Shown one piece after another: positions 38,801 through 51,300 of a DNA stretch of 64,000 nucleotides; the stretch's first letter is position 1, and the number at the start of each line of letters is the position of its first letter. The position numbers and the translations under genes are program-made. The notes below the pieces were generated by a model. That model did not search any database, was not told the DNA's origin, and saw nothing but the letters and a program-made list of their open reading frames with translations. The DNA comes from Luscinia megarhynchos. Lineage: Eukaryota; Chordata; Aves; Passeriformes; Turdidae. The stretch covers positions 42,326,770 through 42,390,769 of the forward strand of contig CM067568.1 of the NCBI GenBank assembly GCA_034336665.1, in the 5' to 3' direction.

Positions 38801-41800
38801 TCTGTCTGCTGAAAACATTATTGTCTCTTGGTATTTATCACCCCAAGAGCAGTTTTATACACAGATGTTCCATCTCTAAACCACACACACATACACACAC
38901 AAAATCTGTGAAAGAAGAAAACTAAGATATTTCTTTGTATAAGATGTAGAAGTATAAATACTTCTCATGCAGCTAATTTGGATGAACAAGATGTGACTCT
39001 GGAACCCAGTGACAAGCATCTAGAAAACTAAGTAAATTTTTTATGCATAAACTCTTTTTTTTTTTTTTTTCGATCTTTTCAAAGACCTTGCTATACAACC
39101 ACAGATAGAGCATAAATCTGCTCTAATTCTTCCTAAGAAAGCATCATTTTTCTGTGTCCAAACTTCCTTAGTCTTAACTAAAATACATGAAAAAAATCAG
39201 ATAAAGATCTGTTTCACCAATGTTTTCAGTAGAAGATTTTGTTTCCTTCATTATTCATGTACCTTATAGTCACTACAGACTGAGGTAAGATATTAGGCTG
39301 AAAAAGTTAGGTTTTCCTGCTAATATCCAGATATACAGCTGATTTTGGGGCAAGCCACTTTTATAAACCTGTGACAGACTTTTCAAGGCATTGACTATTT
39401 CAGTTGAAAGGCCACTAGGAACTCTGCTGTTTGACTGTGAACCTCTGCTCCTGAGGGTGAAAATGAGAGTTACCACAGTAAATCAGGTGTATGCAGAATC
39501 AGTAGTACTGAGGCTTTTATATGTTTTTAAATTTTGGCAGGTTCTCAAGGAGTCTATTGATTTGTGACATTAAGGTGTCACACGCTCCCCTCTTCTTCTT
39601 GTCCACTGTAAAATGTCAGCATTCTGATCATATGTGTGAAAGGAAACACAAGGATGAAAAAGCTGTAAGATGGGCTGGACTTTCTTGGCACTAACTTCAC
39701 CTGTCTACTTCACAAGCAAAACTCAGAATCTCACATAATATATTATAATATGTTATAATAGATGTGAACTTAAACTTTGTTAAGAGCAATTTAACTTTAT
39801 GTTTGACCTTATTTTTAAATGATGTAGCTGAAATAAGAAGCAACTTTTTCTCATTTTCTTTTACATTCATTACACTAGGTTTATCTTTAGCAAAAACTTA
39901 TAATACACACCCTTAAAAACATCACAGGAATTTTTGAAATTAATTCTAGCAGCTAGTGTGTTGGTAATCAGAAATATTATAGTCTAATAAGCATTCATAA
40001 TTCGAATGTCTGACAAATTAATTTGTATATCAACTCACGCTTTATTTATAAGATTTAGATGAATTTGGAATTAATTTCATTACATGAACTATGGACTTCC
40101 TGCAGTCATTACTGAACAGTTCCAAAGGTCACAAATAATTTTGTAAGAAGTAAAAAAAATAATCTTAATTATCAGATTTTGTCATCTGCTGGATAAAATT
40201 TACAAAACTAAATAGGAGGAGAAAAATGTGTTTATTCCCCTTATTAAAAATTGTGTCATGGCACTTAAACCCATTTAGTGGATAAACTGGGTAGTGGCAA
40301 CAGAGTAAACCAAATCTGTGTATGTGAGGTCACTGTTTAAGTATTTTAAAAGAGAGGGAAAAAGTGAGAGTACATTTAGGTAAAAAATATTTTTCAAATA
40401 AAAACAGGGGAATTCAGTAAAAGATAAGCTCGTCTATGGTCACTCACAAATTTGTTACTTAAAAATATTAACATTACAATAAAGAAATTTTGAAAGTACT
40501 CTTATCTTTCTTTCCAAATTACAATTTGTACATCCAGTATGGTTAAAAGTAATTTAACTACAGTTTTGCAGAGTACATTTTGATACCTAGAATAACCCAG
40601 ATGCTTCAACTCAGATATTAATTTCCATCATATTTTTATCTACATTCAGCTGGAGACAGAGAGTATGTCCATTTTCTGGGACAATATCTTTTGTGTCTCC
40701 ACTACTTGAAAAGCATGTTATTTTAGAATAGATGTATATGCTGATCTTCCCTGAAATTTCTGTAGTATCACACTGCATTTTCCACAATCTTTTTCTTGTT
40801 ATTAAAGTCAGTTAGCTGCAGTATTATTGGGTTTACTTAAGCTAAACTTATCATGTGGAACATATGGCAAAGAAGAAGATGCCATGTAAGGTCTTGGGAA
40901 GCTTCTGTTCAAAATTCAGTTCTGCTTTCCATTCCAGTCTTGCTTTTCTCCATTTCTTTCTTATTCTGTGGAAATTTCTAAAACAACTCAGATATTAAAA
41001 AAGCAGTGATGTTTAAAAAAAAAAATTGACAAAGTATAACGCCTAAGCAAGGAAAAGAAGGGTGAAAAAATAGAAAAATCATAATGGTAGCAGGAGGAAT
41101 GAGACTGTAATAGAAGGAGTGAAACACAGCATTAGTCATGTTTTCCTGTTGTCTATTCTGTGTATGAGAAGATGCCCTTGCTCTTTGCAGCAATGTTTCA
41201 AATATAAATCCCATCAGTTTGGATGGATTCTATCTGGACTTGCAAATTATTTTACTGGAGATCAGTCTTCTGTATTCCTTGGTTTCCCTTTGCTGTTTGC
41301 TTTCTGAAAGATGCATAGAGACTCCCAAGTGCAATCTTCCAGCTAAAATCGAAGACAGCCCAAAAGATGCAATAAAGCTTTGCTGAGCAATTCCTGTTCT
41401 CGCAATTACAGTGCATTTTCATTAAATGGATCTCCTGAGACAACTTCTCCAGGTGCAAGATTGCTGTAGGTTAGTGGCTCTCAGAGGTGCTGAAATTCTA
41501 CACCACTCTGTTGTCCTCTGTGTCACAATATTTCATGCAGCTCTTCTGTCTCACTTATTCCAACAAAACCCGACCAAGCGAGAAGCTGCCACTTTATGCC
41601 AGCCACACCCAGAGAAATGTGCAGATCACAGTTCTGAGAAACTGAAATATTCTTATTATGAAAGTTCCAATACAAAAATACTATCCTTTTAGGGAAAGAT
41701 ACTTTTCCTGCAGAAACAATGAGGTATTATTCCTAGCTTATACAACAAATTAGGAAGTTTTACTGATTTCTGAAAAAGCAACAGCAACAACAAAACTAAA

Positions 41801-44800
41801 CAGAATGGAAATCCCAACCTTTTCTGAAAATACCGAGTTTGGCATAAACCATTAGGAGTAAAACTAAAAAGTTTGCTTTGTAAACAATTTTAGGATATGT
41901 GCAGAGTTTAACAATAGCTATTTAAGAGCAAGAACATTAAGAAGGTGTAGGCAAGAATAATGTGTGTTGTGTTTCAGAGAAGAAAGGTTTTCTTATTAAG
42001 GAACAGAGGAGCAGTTTAAAACTAAGGCTGAGTAAGAATAATGCTCATCACTTCATAACATTACTGTTAGGCAATACAAGAGGATATTAGACTCTAATGG
42101 CATCTTAGGATATTCAGTACTGGGCAAACCTTTCTTTCTACACTGTTGAAAAGGAGTCCAACTTCTTTTGTAACTAAAAGATTCAGATTTTCTTTCAGAA
42201 CCTGTCTTAGATATCACCTGGAACATGTAATTGGGATTTTTTTCTCAGTTTTATAATCATGAGTCTTATTTATCTTTTGGGTACATTCATGTTTCCATAT
42301 TAGGCTCAGTGTTTTTGTGACAGCTCGCCAAATATTTGACTTTCTTGTGTTGGCTTTATCTTGTGTCCTTTATAAAACTTTACATTCTCCCAAAGTGCAC
42401 TATGCAATTTTTTTACACTGTGTTTCTTGTGGAGGTTAAGTTAAGCTTCTTTGTTAATACACCATTGAACAGCTATGTATGTTTGTGGTTTTTGTATATT
42501 ATCTATTTATTTTATTTGCTTTATTTTTAACCCAAAAAAGAGCATCAGAATTATTCTTCAACAAATATTGGCTATTAATAATATTAGTATGATTAACATA
42601 ATTAATTTGAATAATATAGATAATACTTATTTATATAACTGTTACTTTTATGTATGCAAAAGATTTAAATAAGACTTGCAGTAAATTTATGTAGAATTTT
42701 AGACCTCCAAACTCTTGCAGTGTTTCTTTAAAATAAAAATAAAAATACATTGCAGTTGTCTGATCACACTATGAGATAGTAAGGTAAACTTACCACATTT
42801 TTTTGTGCTAGAACCTTTTAAATTCGATAGCTACTTTTGAAATGTGTTTAATGTGAATTGTTCTCATAACTCCTCTTTGCATGTATTAATTTTCCAGACT
42901 TTTATACTCATCAGGAACCAAAAATATATATAGGAAAAAGGGATCTAACTAATTCTTTCTCTTTTTTCATTGTTAGACTGACTTTATGTATTGCATCGTA
43001 CACCTCAATACAAACGTTTGGAGATTGTGCCATGCCTGACTTGAATTTAGAAAATAGTTAGGGTTAGACTGTAACCAGTAACTTTGCAGTGGCTATATAA
43101 AGAAGGTTCTAATTTCTTGTGTGCTTTTGTCTGGATTGAGCACCAAACCATCACAGACCTACCAAATGCATGATAAAATTAGATTTAGCTTCTTTTTGAA
43201 GAGGTTTATGCCTCTCAAAATCTGAAAAAATCTGTGATCCTGGAGCTAGCCACATGCTGTGTATAAGTAGAGACAAGGTAAACAAATTTCTTTTGAAGTA
43301 TCCACTAAAAAATATAATTTTTTAATTAACAGAAAAGAAAAACTAATTAAAAATTGGTGATATAGAATGCCTACTGAAATTGTGATCTCAGGGTAAGTTT
43401 ATGATCCTGGCTTAGTGCAGTGAAATGTAGGTTAATCAAGGATGATTCTCTATGAATTATCCTGTGTTAAAGAGATATATTCAAAGAACAACACAAAAGC
43501 ACATTATCTGTTCATCAGTATCTGTAGACAGGATATTAGGAGGTCTCTGTCAATCAGAGTAACAGTCTGCTACTAGATACAGGGCTAACAAACAACTCAC
43601 CCACCTTTAATGCCTATGATATCACGGGTGAATGTGAGGACATGGGAGATGTTTGCCTGTGCCTGTGTTAAACAGGGCGTGTCTTGGCCAGGGCATCAAC
43701 GAGCTGACCTGTGTTTATGGCAAAAGCACAGTGTACCCAAATTAGCATGACTGCTGTCAGCAAATGCAGCATAAAGTACAAAGATATAATATCAGCAATG
43801 AAATTTCTTTTGGACAATCTTGAATAGGTTGAAAATCTTAAATTAAAAGAACACAGCACCTTTTGACCACCTGTAATGCTCTAAGGGCTGTACCAGTTCC
43901 TTACAAATGCCCTAGGGAGAATAAGGCTTCCTAAAGGAGCAAATAATCCATCAGGAAGAAAGATCTTGTTATATCAGTTATTTGTTGCATGATACAAGAG
44001 AGAAAACAGGAAGAGATAGTTTGCAAGATAACCTGTCAGACATGCAGTGAGCTCTGCCCAATTCTAAAGGCATACAACAGACACAGCTTTGAAAAGAGCA
44101 GCCTTGGAAGAAGGTGAAGGATCTGTCCACATAAGGACACAGGGGGAAATTAATTGAATGGTCTAAAAACGTGGATTTAAATTGCATTAATTAAACTGGA
44201 TAGACAATTATGTGAATACCCTCCCTTAACATTAAAGGGACCTAAATCTGATTTAACATAATCTGCTTTCAAGACAAAGTAAGGTAAAATGAACTAAGAC
44301 TATTTTAATTCTGAAATGAGGTGTTTGCAGAGCCATATAATGAGGTAAATGCAATCTAGTGTTTTAGGATTAATTTTCTGAAATACATTGATGCAAAAAG
44401 TCTAAGAACTGAGAGTGTTTTGCAAGATGTGCAGCTATACTTCTCTTGATAACAATCTCTCAAAGCATCTATGTTGTACTCAGTACCTGGGACTCAGTAT
44501 TTCAACAAAGGCAAGATAGACTAGGGCTAAAATATTCTAGCTAACACATGGTTTGCTTTGGTGTTTTTCTTCATCTCTTTTAATACAGCTATTTGAAAAC
44601 TGAGGTAGAAAATAGAGTGGGAAAGGCACATTAGGTTCCAGGAGAGTCACAAAATGAAAAACAGATATTTATGAGAAAGAGTTGATAAAGGATTTGACCA
44701 GCTAAATATTGTCAGTTCTTAGGCAGTTATTTTTCCCAAATAATGTATGGGCATGAACCTCAAGGAACATGTCCTACAGTGATCAATATAAATAGATACT

Positions 44801-46040
44801 TTCCATTCATCTTAGAAGCAGCTACATGCAGTACTGCAGGAGAGAGCAAATCCCTTAATCTTGTCCTGGTATTAATACCCTATTAAGATCACATTACAAA
44901 AGCCTAGCTGTTATCAATGTCAGAAGGTAACTCTTAATAATGAATTGTTTTAAAACATTGCAACATGAATTTGGATCAAAAAGTTATGAATTTTATCATG
45001 TAAGAGAACTTATTCTGATCTCTTCTAAACATTCCTCTATTCTGAAAGTACAGTAGCTGCTCCATGTTAACATTTGTTTGAATTTACATTTAATAAATAT
45101 CTTAACCCTTCAGCAGCAGCTTGAGATGGAGTGCTGATAATGAAGATGTATGGAAATAAGGACAGGAGAAAAGCATTAGAATGAAATGGATTAAGTTGGC
45201 TGAGGAGTCAGAAATGCTCACATAACAAATGATGCTACAAGAGTGTCAGGGCTGAATAAATACCAAATTGATTTAACTGAGTTACTTCTTCAAGGTCACA
45301 CCTAAGAGATTATATTTATGGCTTTTTGCCACACAAGTTCTAATTGGATTAGTGAAGAGTAAAGCAGTGCCCTGGAGAAAAAGAAAATATACTGTTAATT
45401 TTCATACAATGGCAGCAGTTCTCTTGGGTAATAGGCAATTCGTATGTTTTCCAAATATAAGAGATTTTTTTAATCCCATGTTAAGTGACTAACTTATAAT
45501 ACTGCACAGAAATTATGTATTACCTGCCATCTGTCTCCCATTTAGCCAAGTGGAAAGAAGCTATTAAATAAAATCTGGCTACTGATGATAGACTGTGCAC
45601 TGTCTAGTACCCTCATTAGTTCCTAGAACCTGCATAGTGGCCTGAAAGGAGAAAGAGTTTAATAATAGACAGACTCTACTGAGATAACTTCCTTAGTTTT
45701 GGTTGAAATTTTACATTTCCTGAAGTCAAGATTCTAGTTCAAGGAAAGCCAAAGTAGCCAATTCATAAAGTCTTGGGTTATTGGATATTGAAAAATATAA
45801 TGCTCAGCAGTATACAATTACTTCTTAAGGAATTTGCATCTGATAAGGATTTTTTTTTAATTACCAAAATTATTTTTATAATATGAACTAATTTAATTTT
45901 AAAGAAGCACTAAAAAGCATGATGCAATTTTGAGTTATATATGGTTGACTTTGATACTTAAAACATGCATAAATCATGAATATTTGAAGTTCTATGCATT
46001 ATTTTGGGTTGACTTTTATCTTCTATTTTTACTCTCTTTT
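32870..46040. other. Long gene-free AT-rich stretch
   Basis: More than 13 kb without a gene I can support. Visible items are a CA-type microsatellite fragment at 38883-38900, a 16-base T run at 39055-39070 and an AT-only stretch at about 42570-42640. Open frames up to 101 codons (37061-37366 minus) and 94 codons (34311-34595 plus) have no known motif. I recognise no transposon ends. Confidence 0.5.
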
Positions 46041-46045
46041 TGCAG

Positions 46046-46163
46046 AATGTGTTATTAACAATCGGACAAAGGTGTTATGAAGCCCTGAAATTGACTTGGA
46101 GGTAGAAATTCTAAATCCCTTATCCTTAACTTTCAGACCATGCAGTTTTTCATATTGAATGGG
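46046..46163 (+). other. Candidate exon (first of a two-exon model)
   Basis: A strong acceptor (TTCTATTTTTACTCTCTTTT then TGCAG at 46041-46045) is followed by 118 bases that end in GGG directly before a consensus donor GTAAGT at 46164. Internally, AG|GTAGAA at 46102 could be an alternative donor and CTTTCAG at 46136 an alternative acceptor. An ATG at 46140 opens a frame of eight codons to the exon end (MQFFILNG). The exon could belong to a long non-coding RNA or a small-protein transcript. No first exon or promoter was identified, and chance splice-like sequences are frequent in pyrimidine-rich DNA. Confidence 0.25.
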
Positions 46164-47858
46164 GTAAGTAAACAGTATCTTCCTGAAGGCATGCTTTATT
46201 TTTAAAAGGGATTGACTTTTGGTAACAAATGCACGATTTACTTACAAATCCAAGGTGTGGTTCATGTATGATACAATACCTTTTTTGCTTTCATGTTATA
46301 GAAACCAATCACAAGTTTTTACTCTTGAACTTTGCTTTAGAAGATACTAAAGAGACCTCACCTATTGATCTGTTATGATACATCTTAAAAGTAAAAGCAG
46401 ATGATTCTGCAACTGAGCCCATTCATTGCCATCAGCTAAACTACAATCCCCAGTAAAATTTCCTGTTTTACTTCATCACTTTCAACATATATGAAAGTCC
46501 TTTGACTTCAGCAGATTGAAGTTCTAAACTAGGATTAAGTTTCAGAAATCTTCTCCATAATGTTTAATTTGTAATTTTTGAAAGTTTTGTTGCAAAAAAT
46601 TCTTGCGGATGTTCTGTGGAACTGCTGTAATGTTTCCATCTCTTCCTTAACCTGTCCTCTAAAATACACCTCTGCCAATGTGAGTACAGAAATATAGAGT
46701 TTAGGGGAAATTACTGAATTTCTGAACAACCTCTATTTTTTCCATATGTTCCATGTTACCATAGAGAAAAAAATATACCTGGAAATTAATCTTTCATAGG
46801 CAAAGGCAGATGATCATCTCTGTGAGTCTAGAAGGCAAACTTTATTTTTTGATTGAATTAATTGAATACTGCCACCGAGCTTGTACTCTGGAAAAGAAAA
46901 AAACAAAACCCCAAAACCTCTTCACAAGCCTTCAAGGGTTTCTGAACTGCCTTTTACAGAGCTAAAACAGTGTGCCTGCAATTTTGCATTGAAAATGTCT
47001 CTTAATTTAACTGTGTGCCAGTTATAATTAATAATTAGTGTTGGTTGTACCCTAAAGTCTTTATACCTCTTAAGCCCTTTATGAAAGGATTTAATAAGTA
47101 AAATAGATTTTGTTGTGTCTAATTTGAAGCAGATAGGCTTTAGGGTTTCAGTGGTCAAAAATTTAATTTCCTCAATAGTTTTTTTAATTTCAGTCATGCA
47201 GTTTATTGTATGATACAATTCTCTTAGGAATACTGTAAGACAAGTTTAGAATTATTTTATTCTGCAAAGTACTTTGGATTGTGACTCTGGAATTTTTACT
47301 TCCTTTATTTTTAGTGGGCTTCTTTAGCATCAACTGGAGCTTTGAGTTTATCCTGGGTCATAGAATGCTTTCATAAATAAATAATAAAATTTGGTTCTAC
47401 TGTTTTCCATTTACAGTGCAGCCGGACCAGACAAGTTTGAGTCCATTATGTTGAAGTTAATTTCTCAAATTGATTTTGTATGCCATATAAATACTGTATA
47501 TAGAAAATAAATGATCCCTTTCACAACAGAAAAATATAGAGACTTCAATGAGAAACTCTGTAGATTTGGGCACTGATACTGCTGATGACTTCAGGCATTT
47601 TGAATGCCATCTTCCAAGCTACTGGTTTGGATTAAACCTCAAGTTTTTAAAATATCTATAGAAGATACATGTTTTCAAAAACTTAGCCCCAAAATTCCTG
47701 GAAGAATATATAAGTTGTAATTGCATCTGTCTTAAAACTCCTTTTCTCTTGTCAAAGCAGTGAGGTAAAATATAAACAGGGTTAATTTCTCTTGTGCACC
47801 CAAAACTTTCTTTATTTGTGTATTCTTTAATCTTGTAATTTTTCTTTTGTTTTAACAG

Positions 47859-48040
47859 TTACAGCAGGAAAAAGTGGATCCTTTAATGGTCTATACAGGG
47901 TCTAAACGATAAAATGTGTCAGAGTTATGTGATCACAGCAATATTGTGCTACTTTAAAGTAACTTATATGGATTTTGTGATATTCTATGCTTTTTAAGCC
48001 ATGAAGGGGGAAAAAAATAAAAACGCAGTGAGGGCAGGGA
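47859..48040 (+). other. Candidate terminal exon with poly-A signal
   Basis: The pyrimidine-rich TTTTTCTTTTGTTTTAACAG gives an acceptor ending at 47858. An AATAAA polyadenylation signal lies at 48016-48021, followed by G-rich sequence (GTGAGGGCAGGG). Joined to the donor at 46163, the frame opened by the ATG at 46140 continues in register through this exon and stops at TAA after the residues VYTGSKR, giving a 25-residue product. The 5' exon and a promoter are unknown. The transcript end position of 48040 is only approximate. Confidence 0.22.
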
Positions 48041-48045
48041 AAGCA

Positions 48046-48270
48046 TTTTTTTACAAAAAATTCATCAGAAAGAAACCTGACTAGCCAAAATTAAATAATA
48101 TTTGCATCAAATTCTTTGATCTGAATTTCTACACTTCGATGTTTGTGTGACCACAAGTTGTTTGTATGACCCGGCTGAAGCTAAACTTCAAAATAAGGAA
48201 GCAAAAAAAATTGTTCTCCTTTTGCCAATGAGCATATTTTGTTAACCTTATAATATATAGATACTTCATA
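48046..48270. other. Gene-free AT-rich spacer
   Basis: Nothing is seen beyond short A runs. It separates the possible terminal exon from the CR1 fragment. Confidence 0.4.
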
Positions 48271-48345
48271 CAATCATAGCTCAAGTTGGAAGGGACCCAT
48301 AATGATTATCAAGTCCAACTCCCAAGTCCAACTCCTTCACTCCAA
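48271..48345 (-). mobile_element. CR1 LINE 3'-end fragment
   Basis: The text CAATCATAGCTCAAGTTGGA, AGGGACCCATAATGATTATC and AAGTCCAACTCC is the reverse complement of an avian CR1 3' end. In the usual avian form it reads 'aatcatagaat..ttggaagggaccc..aatgatcatcaagtccaactcc'. The element is minus-oriented and severely 5'-truncated. An AAGTCCAACTCC unit is repeated (with CC between) at about 48311-48334, a small internal duplication. Confidence 0.85.
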
Positions 48346-51300
48346 CTTTTAAAGAAATTTTGATTCCAGAATAGAAAAAAAAATCAGTCATGACTTTGAA
48401 TTGACTTTTCAAATATTTTAAAATTTTTATTATAAAATCTTTTCCTTCACAGTTTGTGGACAGCTAACTAAAGCAGCTGATTCTCTTAATATTACAGAGC
48501 AGTGCCTTCTGAATAGTTAATTCAGAAGCTGCAGCCTTAAAATTGTTGTTGCATGTCATCACTGAGGCTTATGGAAGGCCCAGACACTTAAGTGGTAGCC
48601 AAGGTCAAGTGGGTAATGACACTGGAAGTGCCTATGACAGCCCATGGCAGTTCAAATGACACTTGTCTCTGCAACTGCTCTCTGCTCTTTGCACAAATAG
48701 TGCCAAGCCTGGCTTTGTCTCAGACAGCAAGACAGGTGACAGAAACCTCAGTGGCCATAGAGCCAGTCTCAGAGACTGAAATAAAACCCTGAAAGCCAGC
48801 CCCCATTTGTACCCCACTGAATGTTCTTCTGCCATGGAAAGAAACAGTCAGAGCTCTGTTTTGTGTTATGAAAATCTCCTAGCTCAGAGCAAAATACTGC
48901 CAATGCTACTGCATGTTCTGAATCCAATGCCTAGGCCTTGTTGGAAGAGTAGATAATCCCACATGTAAAACCATTTTAGGTCATCATGATGGTTATCACC
49001 CTGCATTGAATACCAGAGGAATAAGTAATGACCAGGCACTTCTTGCAAAGTGTTAGGGAGACATGTCTTCAATATTTTATATGCAATAAAACATGTGACT
49101 GGAATGCAAGACAACATTGGTTTGATTCCTTGCACCTGGAGTTTGGGAGTTGTTTGCATCTTTCTCCTTTTCATGTCAAATGTGGGTGTCCTCATCCAGT
49201 TTCTTAATTTTAACAATGTGTGTCTTTTCACTTTTTATTTAGTTATTTCACAGGTGAAGGCATTTGAAGTAATATCTCATTCCCTTTGTGCTTTATTTAC
49301 ACGCATGACACACTCACACTATAGCTGTAATTGTCTGGAGAATAATGATTCAGTGCATGAAAACTCTCAGTGTATGACATTTGTTTTCATTCTACATGGG
49401 GTCTAAACCAAAACAATCCCAAAACTTAAAAAAAGAAAAGAAAAGAAGAAATGTGTCAAAACAGATTTTCTAAGAAGAGGAAAAAATCCCAGTGTTTTTA
49501 ACTTTTCTCTTTCTGTCTGTCTCAGTGTCAGCAAAAGTAATCAGTTGAATATGTATCTTACAGGTTGCCTTGCATAAAAGAACAGTGAAAGTAAAGTGCT
49601 TCTAGTAAAAAAATACCAGTTTTTGAAATGAATAGATGAAGAAGTCAATCAAAATATGTTATCTCAATGTTATTATTAAGTATGTCTATAAACACTTCCT
49701 AACACACTTCATACTTTCCTTCATAACAAATATAATGCATGGATCTCTTTCAGAAGAGACACAATAAAGTATTCACAGAAATAAGAATATATTTGTGAAT
49801 ACAAGACAGTCATTTGCACTTTGCTATATGCCCAAATTTAGCAAACATATAACATGTAAAGGAATTCATCAACACATTTTCTTTCTCCTGACGGACTTGA
49901 TCTTTGCACTGACTGCTTAGGAATCAGCTAAAGGATGTAAGGCAGAACAACAGCAATAGGAAGGTTCACCAAACCCTGATGTTAAGACCAACAAAATGTA
50001 TCCTGGGTACTTAATCTTACCAAAATCACAAGTCAAAATCATATTAATATATGTGCATAGATCTATGATTCAAATAAGTGAAATTACTTCTTTGAAATAA
50101 GTAATTTCCTCATTACTACCCTATCTCCAGATCATGTCTTTATAAAACAATGTTCATAGGAGTTCTCCGAAAATACTTCACTCTATTGTTTCTCCATCTA
50201 AGCAGTGTTTTTTTCTCTCCTGGGAGAAGCAAGAGGGAAGGGTCCACTTCATAGGTTTTCTACAATGTTTTTGAGGACTCTTTACAGGAGCCACCAACCT
50301 ACTGTACTGACGGCAGTAAAGAGAATAAAAATCATATCCTGTTTTGCTAACTTGGGAGAATTATCAATGCTCTTCTTTTACACACAGCTAAGCTATAGAA
50401 ACAGAAATCTGAGCAGCAAAAAGAATTAAAATATTTTAGTACACTGTCTAGTCTGTACTGAGTTCTGGTCAGAGCAGAAATAAAATACTGTACTTTTTAT
50501 TAAATGTTGTTTTCTTTATGTGTGAAAACTGTTGCTGTTGGAAGCTGAAGTCTGGTCTGAACACAGTTTTTTTAGCTGGTAAAATGCTGCTGGCTAGGTT
50601 ATTTTTTTCCCCTTTATTCTGAGATATATGCAATTATGCACTTATTTATATCAGTTCTAATTCTTGAAGAAGAAGAAATAAACTGCTAGTGAACACAATT
50701 TCATATCAGTAAGCCAGAAATCAAAACTACACTTAAGAAATTGCACTACATAAATCTTTTGATATAGTCATAACAGTACAAGTCTTGTGTATAAACCTTT
50801 TGGAGTAGAGCAAGTATCCTGCTGTTCTCTATTTGTTACTGGGATTATTGACAACCTCTGACAGAGCCACCACAATATTTGTAATGTTTATGCTTGTGTT
50901 TTTTTACTTCCCATTCCCAAAATAGCTAAATAGAAAAGTTGTGAAGAAGACAGCACTGAAAATAGTTAAATTAATTATTTACTAAGTTTATCAAAACTCA
51001 TAAAATGTTGATTTACCTTTTGGTGAATCTTTCTGAGTATGAAGGGTTTGGTAGCATAAAGAAGAAAGTACATTTTAGACTTATCTGAACCATTTTGCAC
51101 ATTACTTCTCTGTGCCTTTGCAAGCAGAGGAAGCCCTTCCTTTGCCATATTACTTCCCATAAATGTTCCTCTATTTAATGAATCTCTTTCTCAGTAGTAT
51201 ACAATTTATTTTCTTTGGTGGGGAAGAAAAACATGCATTCTTTTCTCTCTGATTAACTGAGCAGAAATTCAAATCGAACATCAAGACATAAAAAAATTAA

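Noticed and set aside
47359..47400. TCATAGAATGCTTTCATAAAT resembling a CR1 3' end
   Set aside because: The match ends after the first ten bases, with no 'ttggaa..gacc' core following.
49225..49262. Pyrimidine-rich TTTCACAG|GTGAAG, a second possible recursive-splice site
   Set aside because: GTGAAG is a poor donor and no strong downstream donor was noticed.
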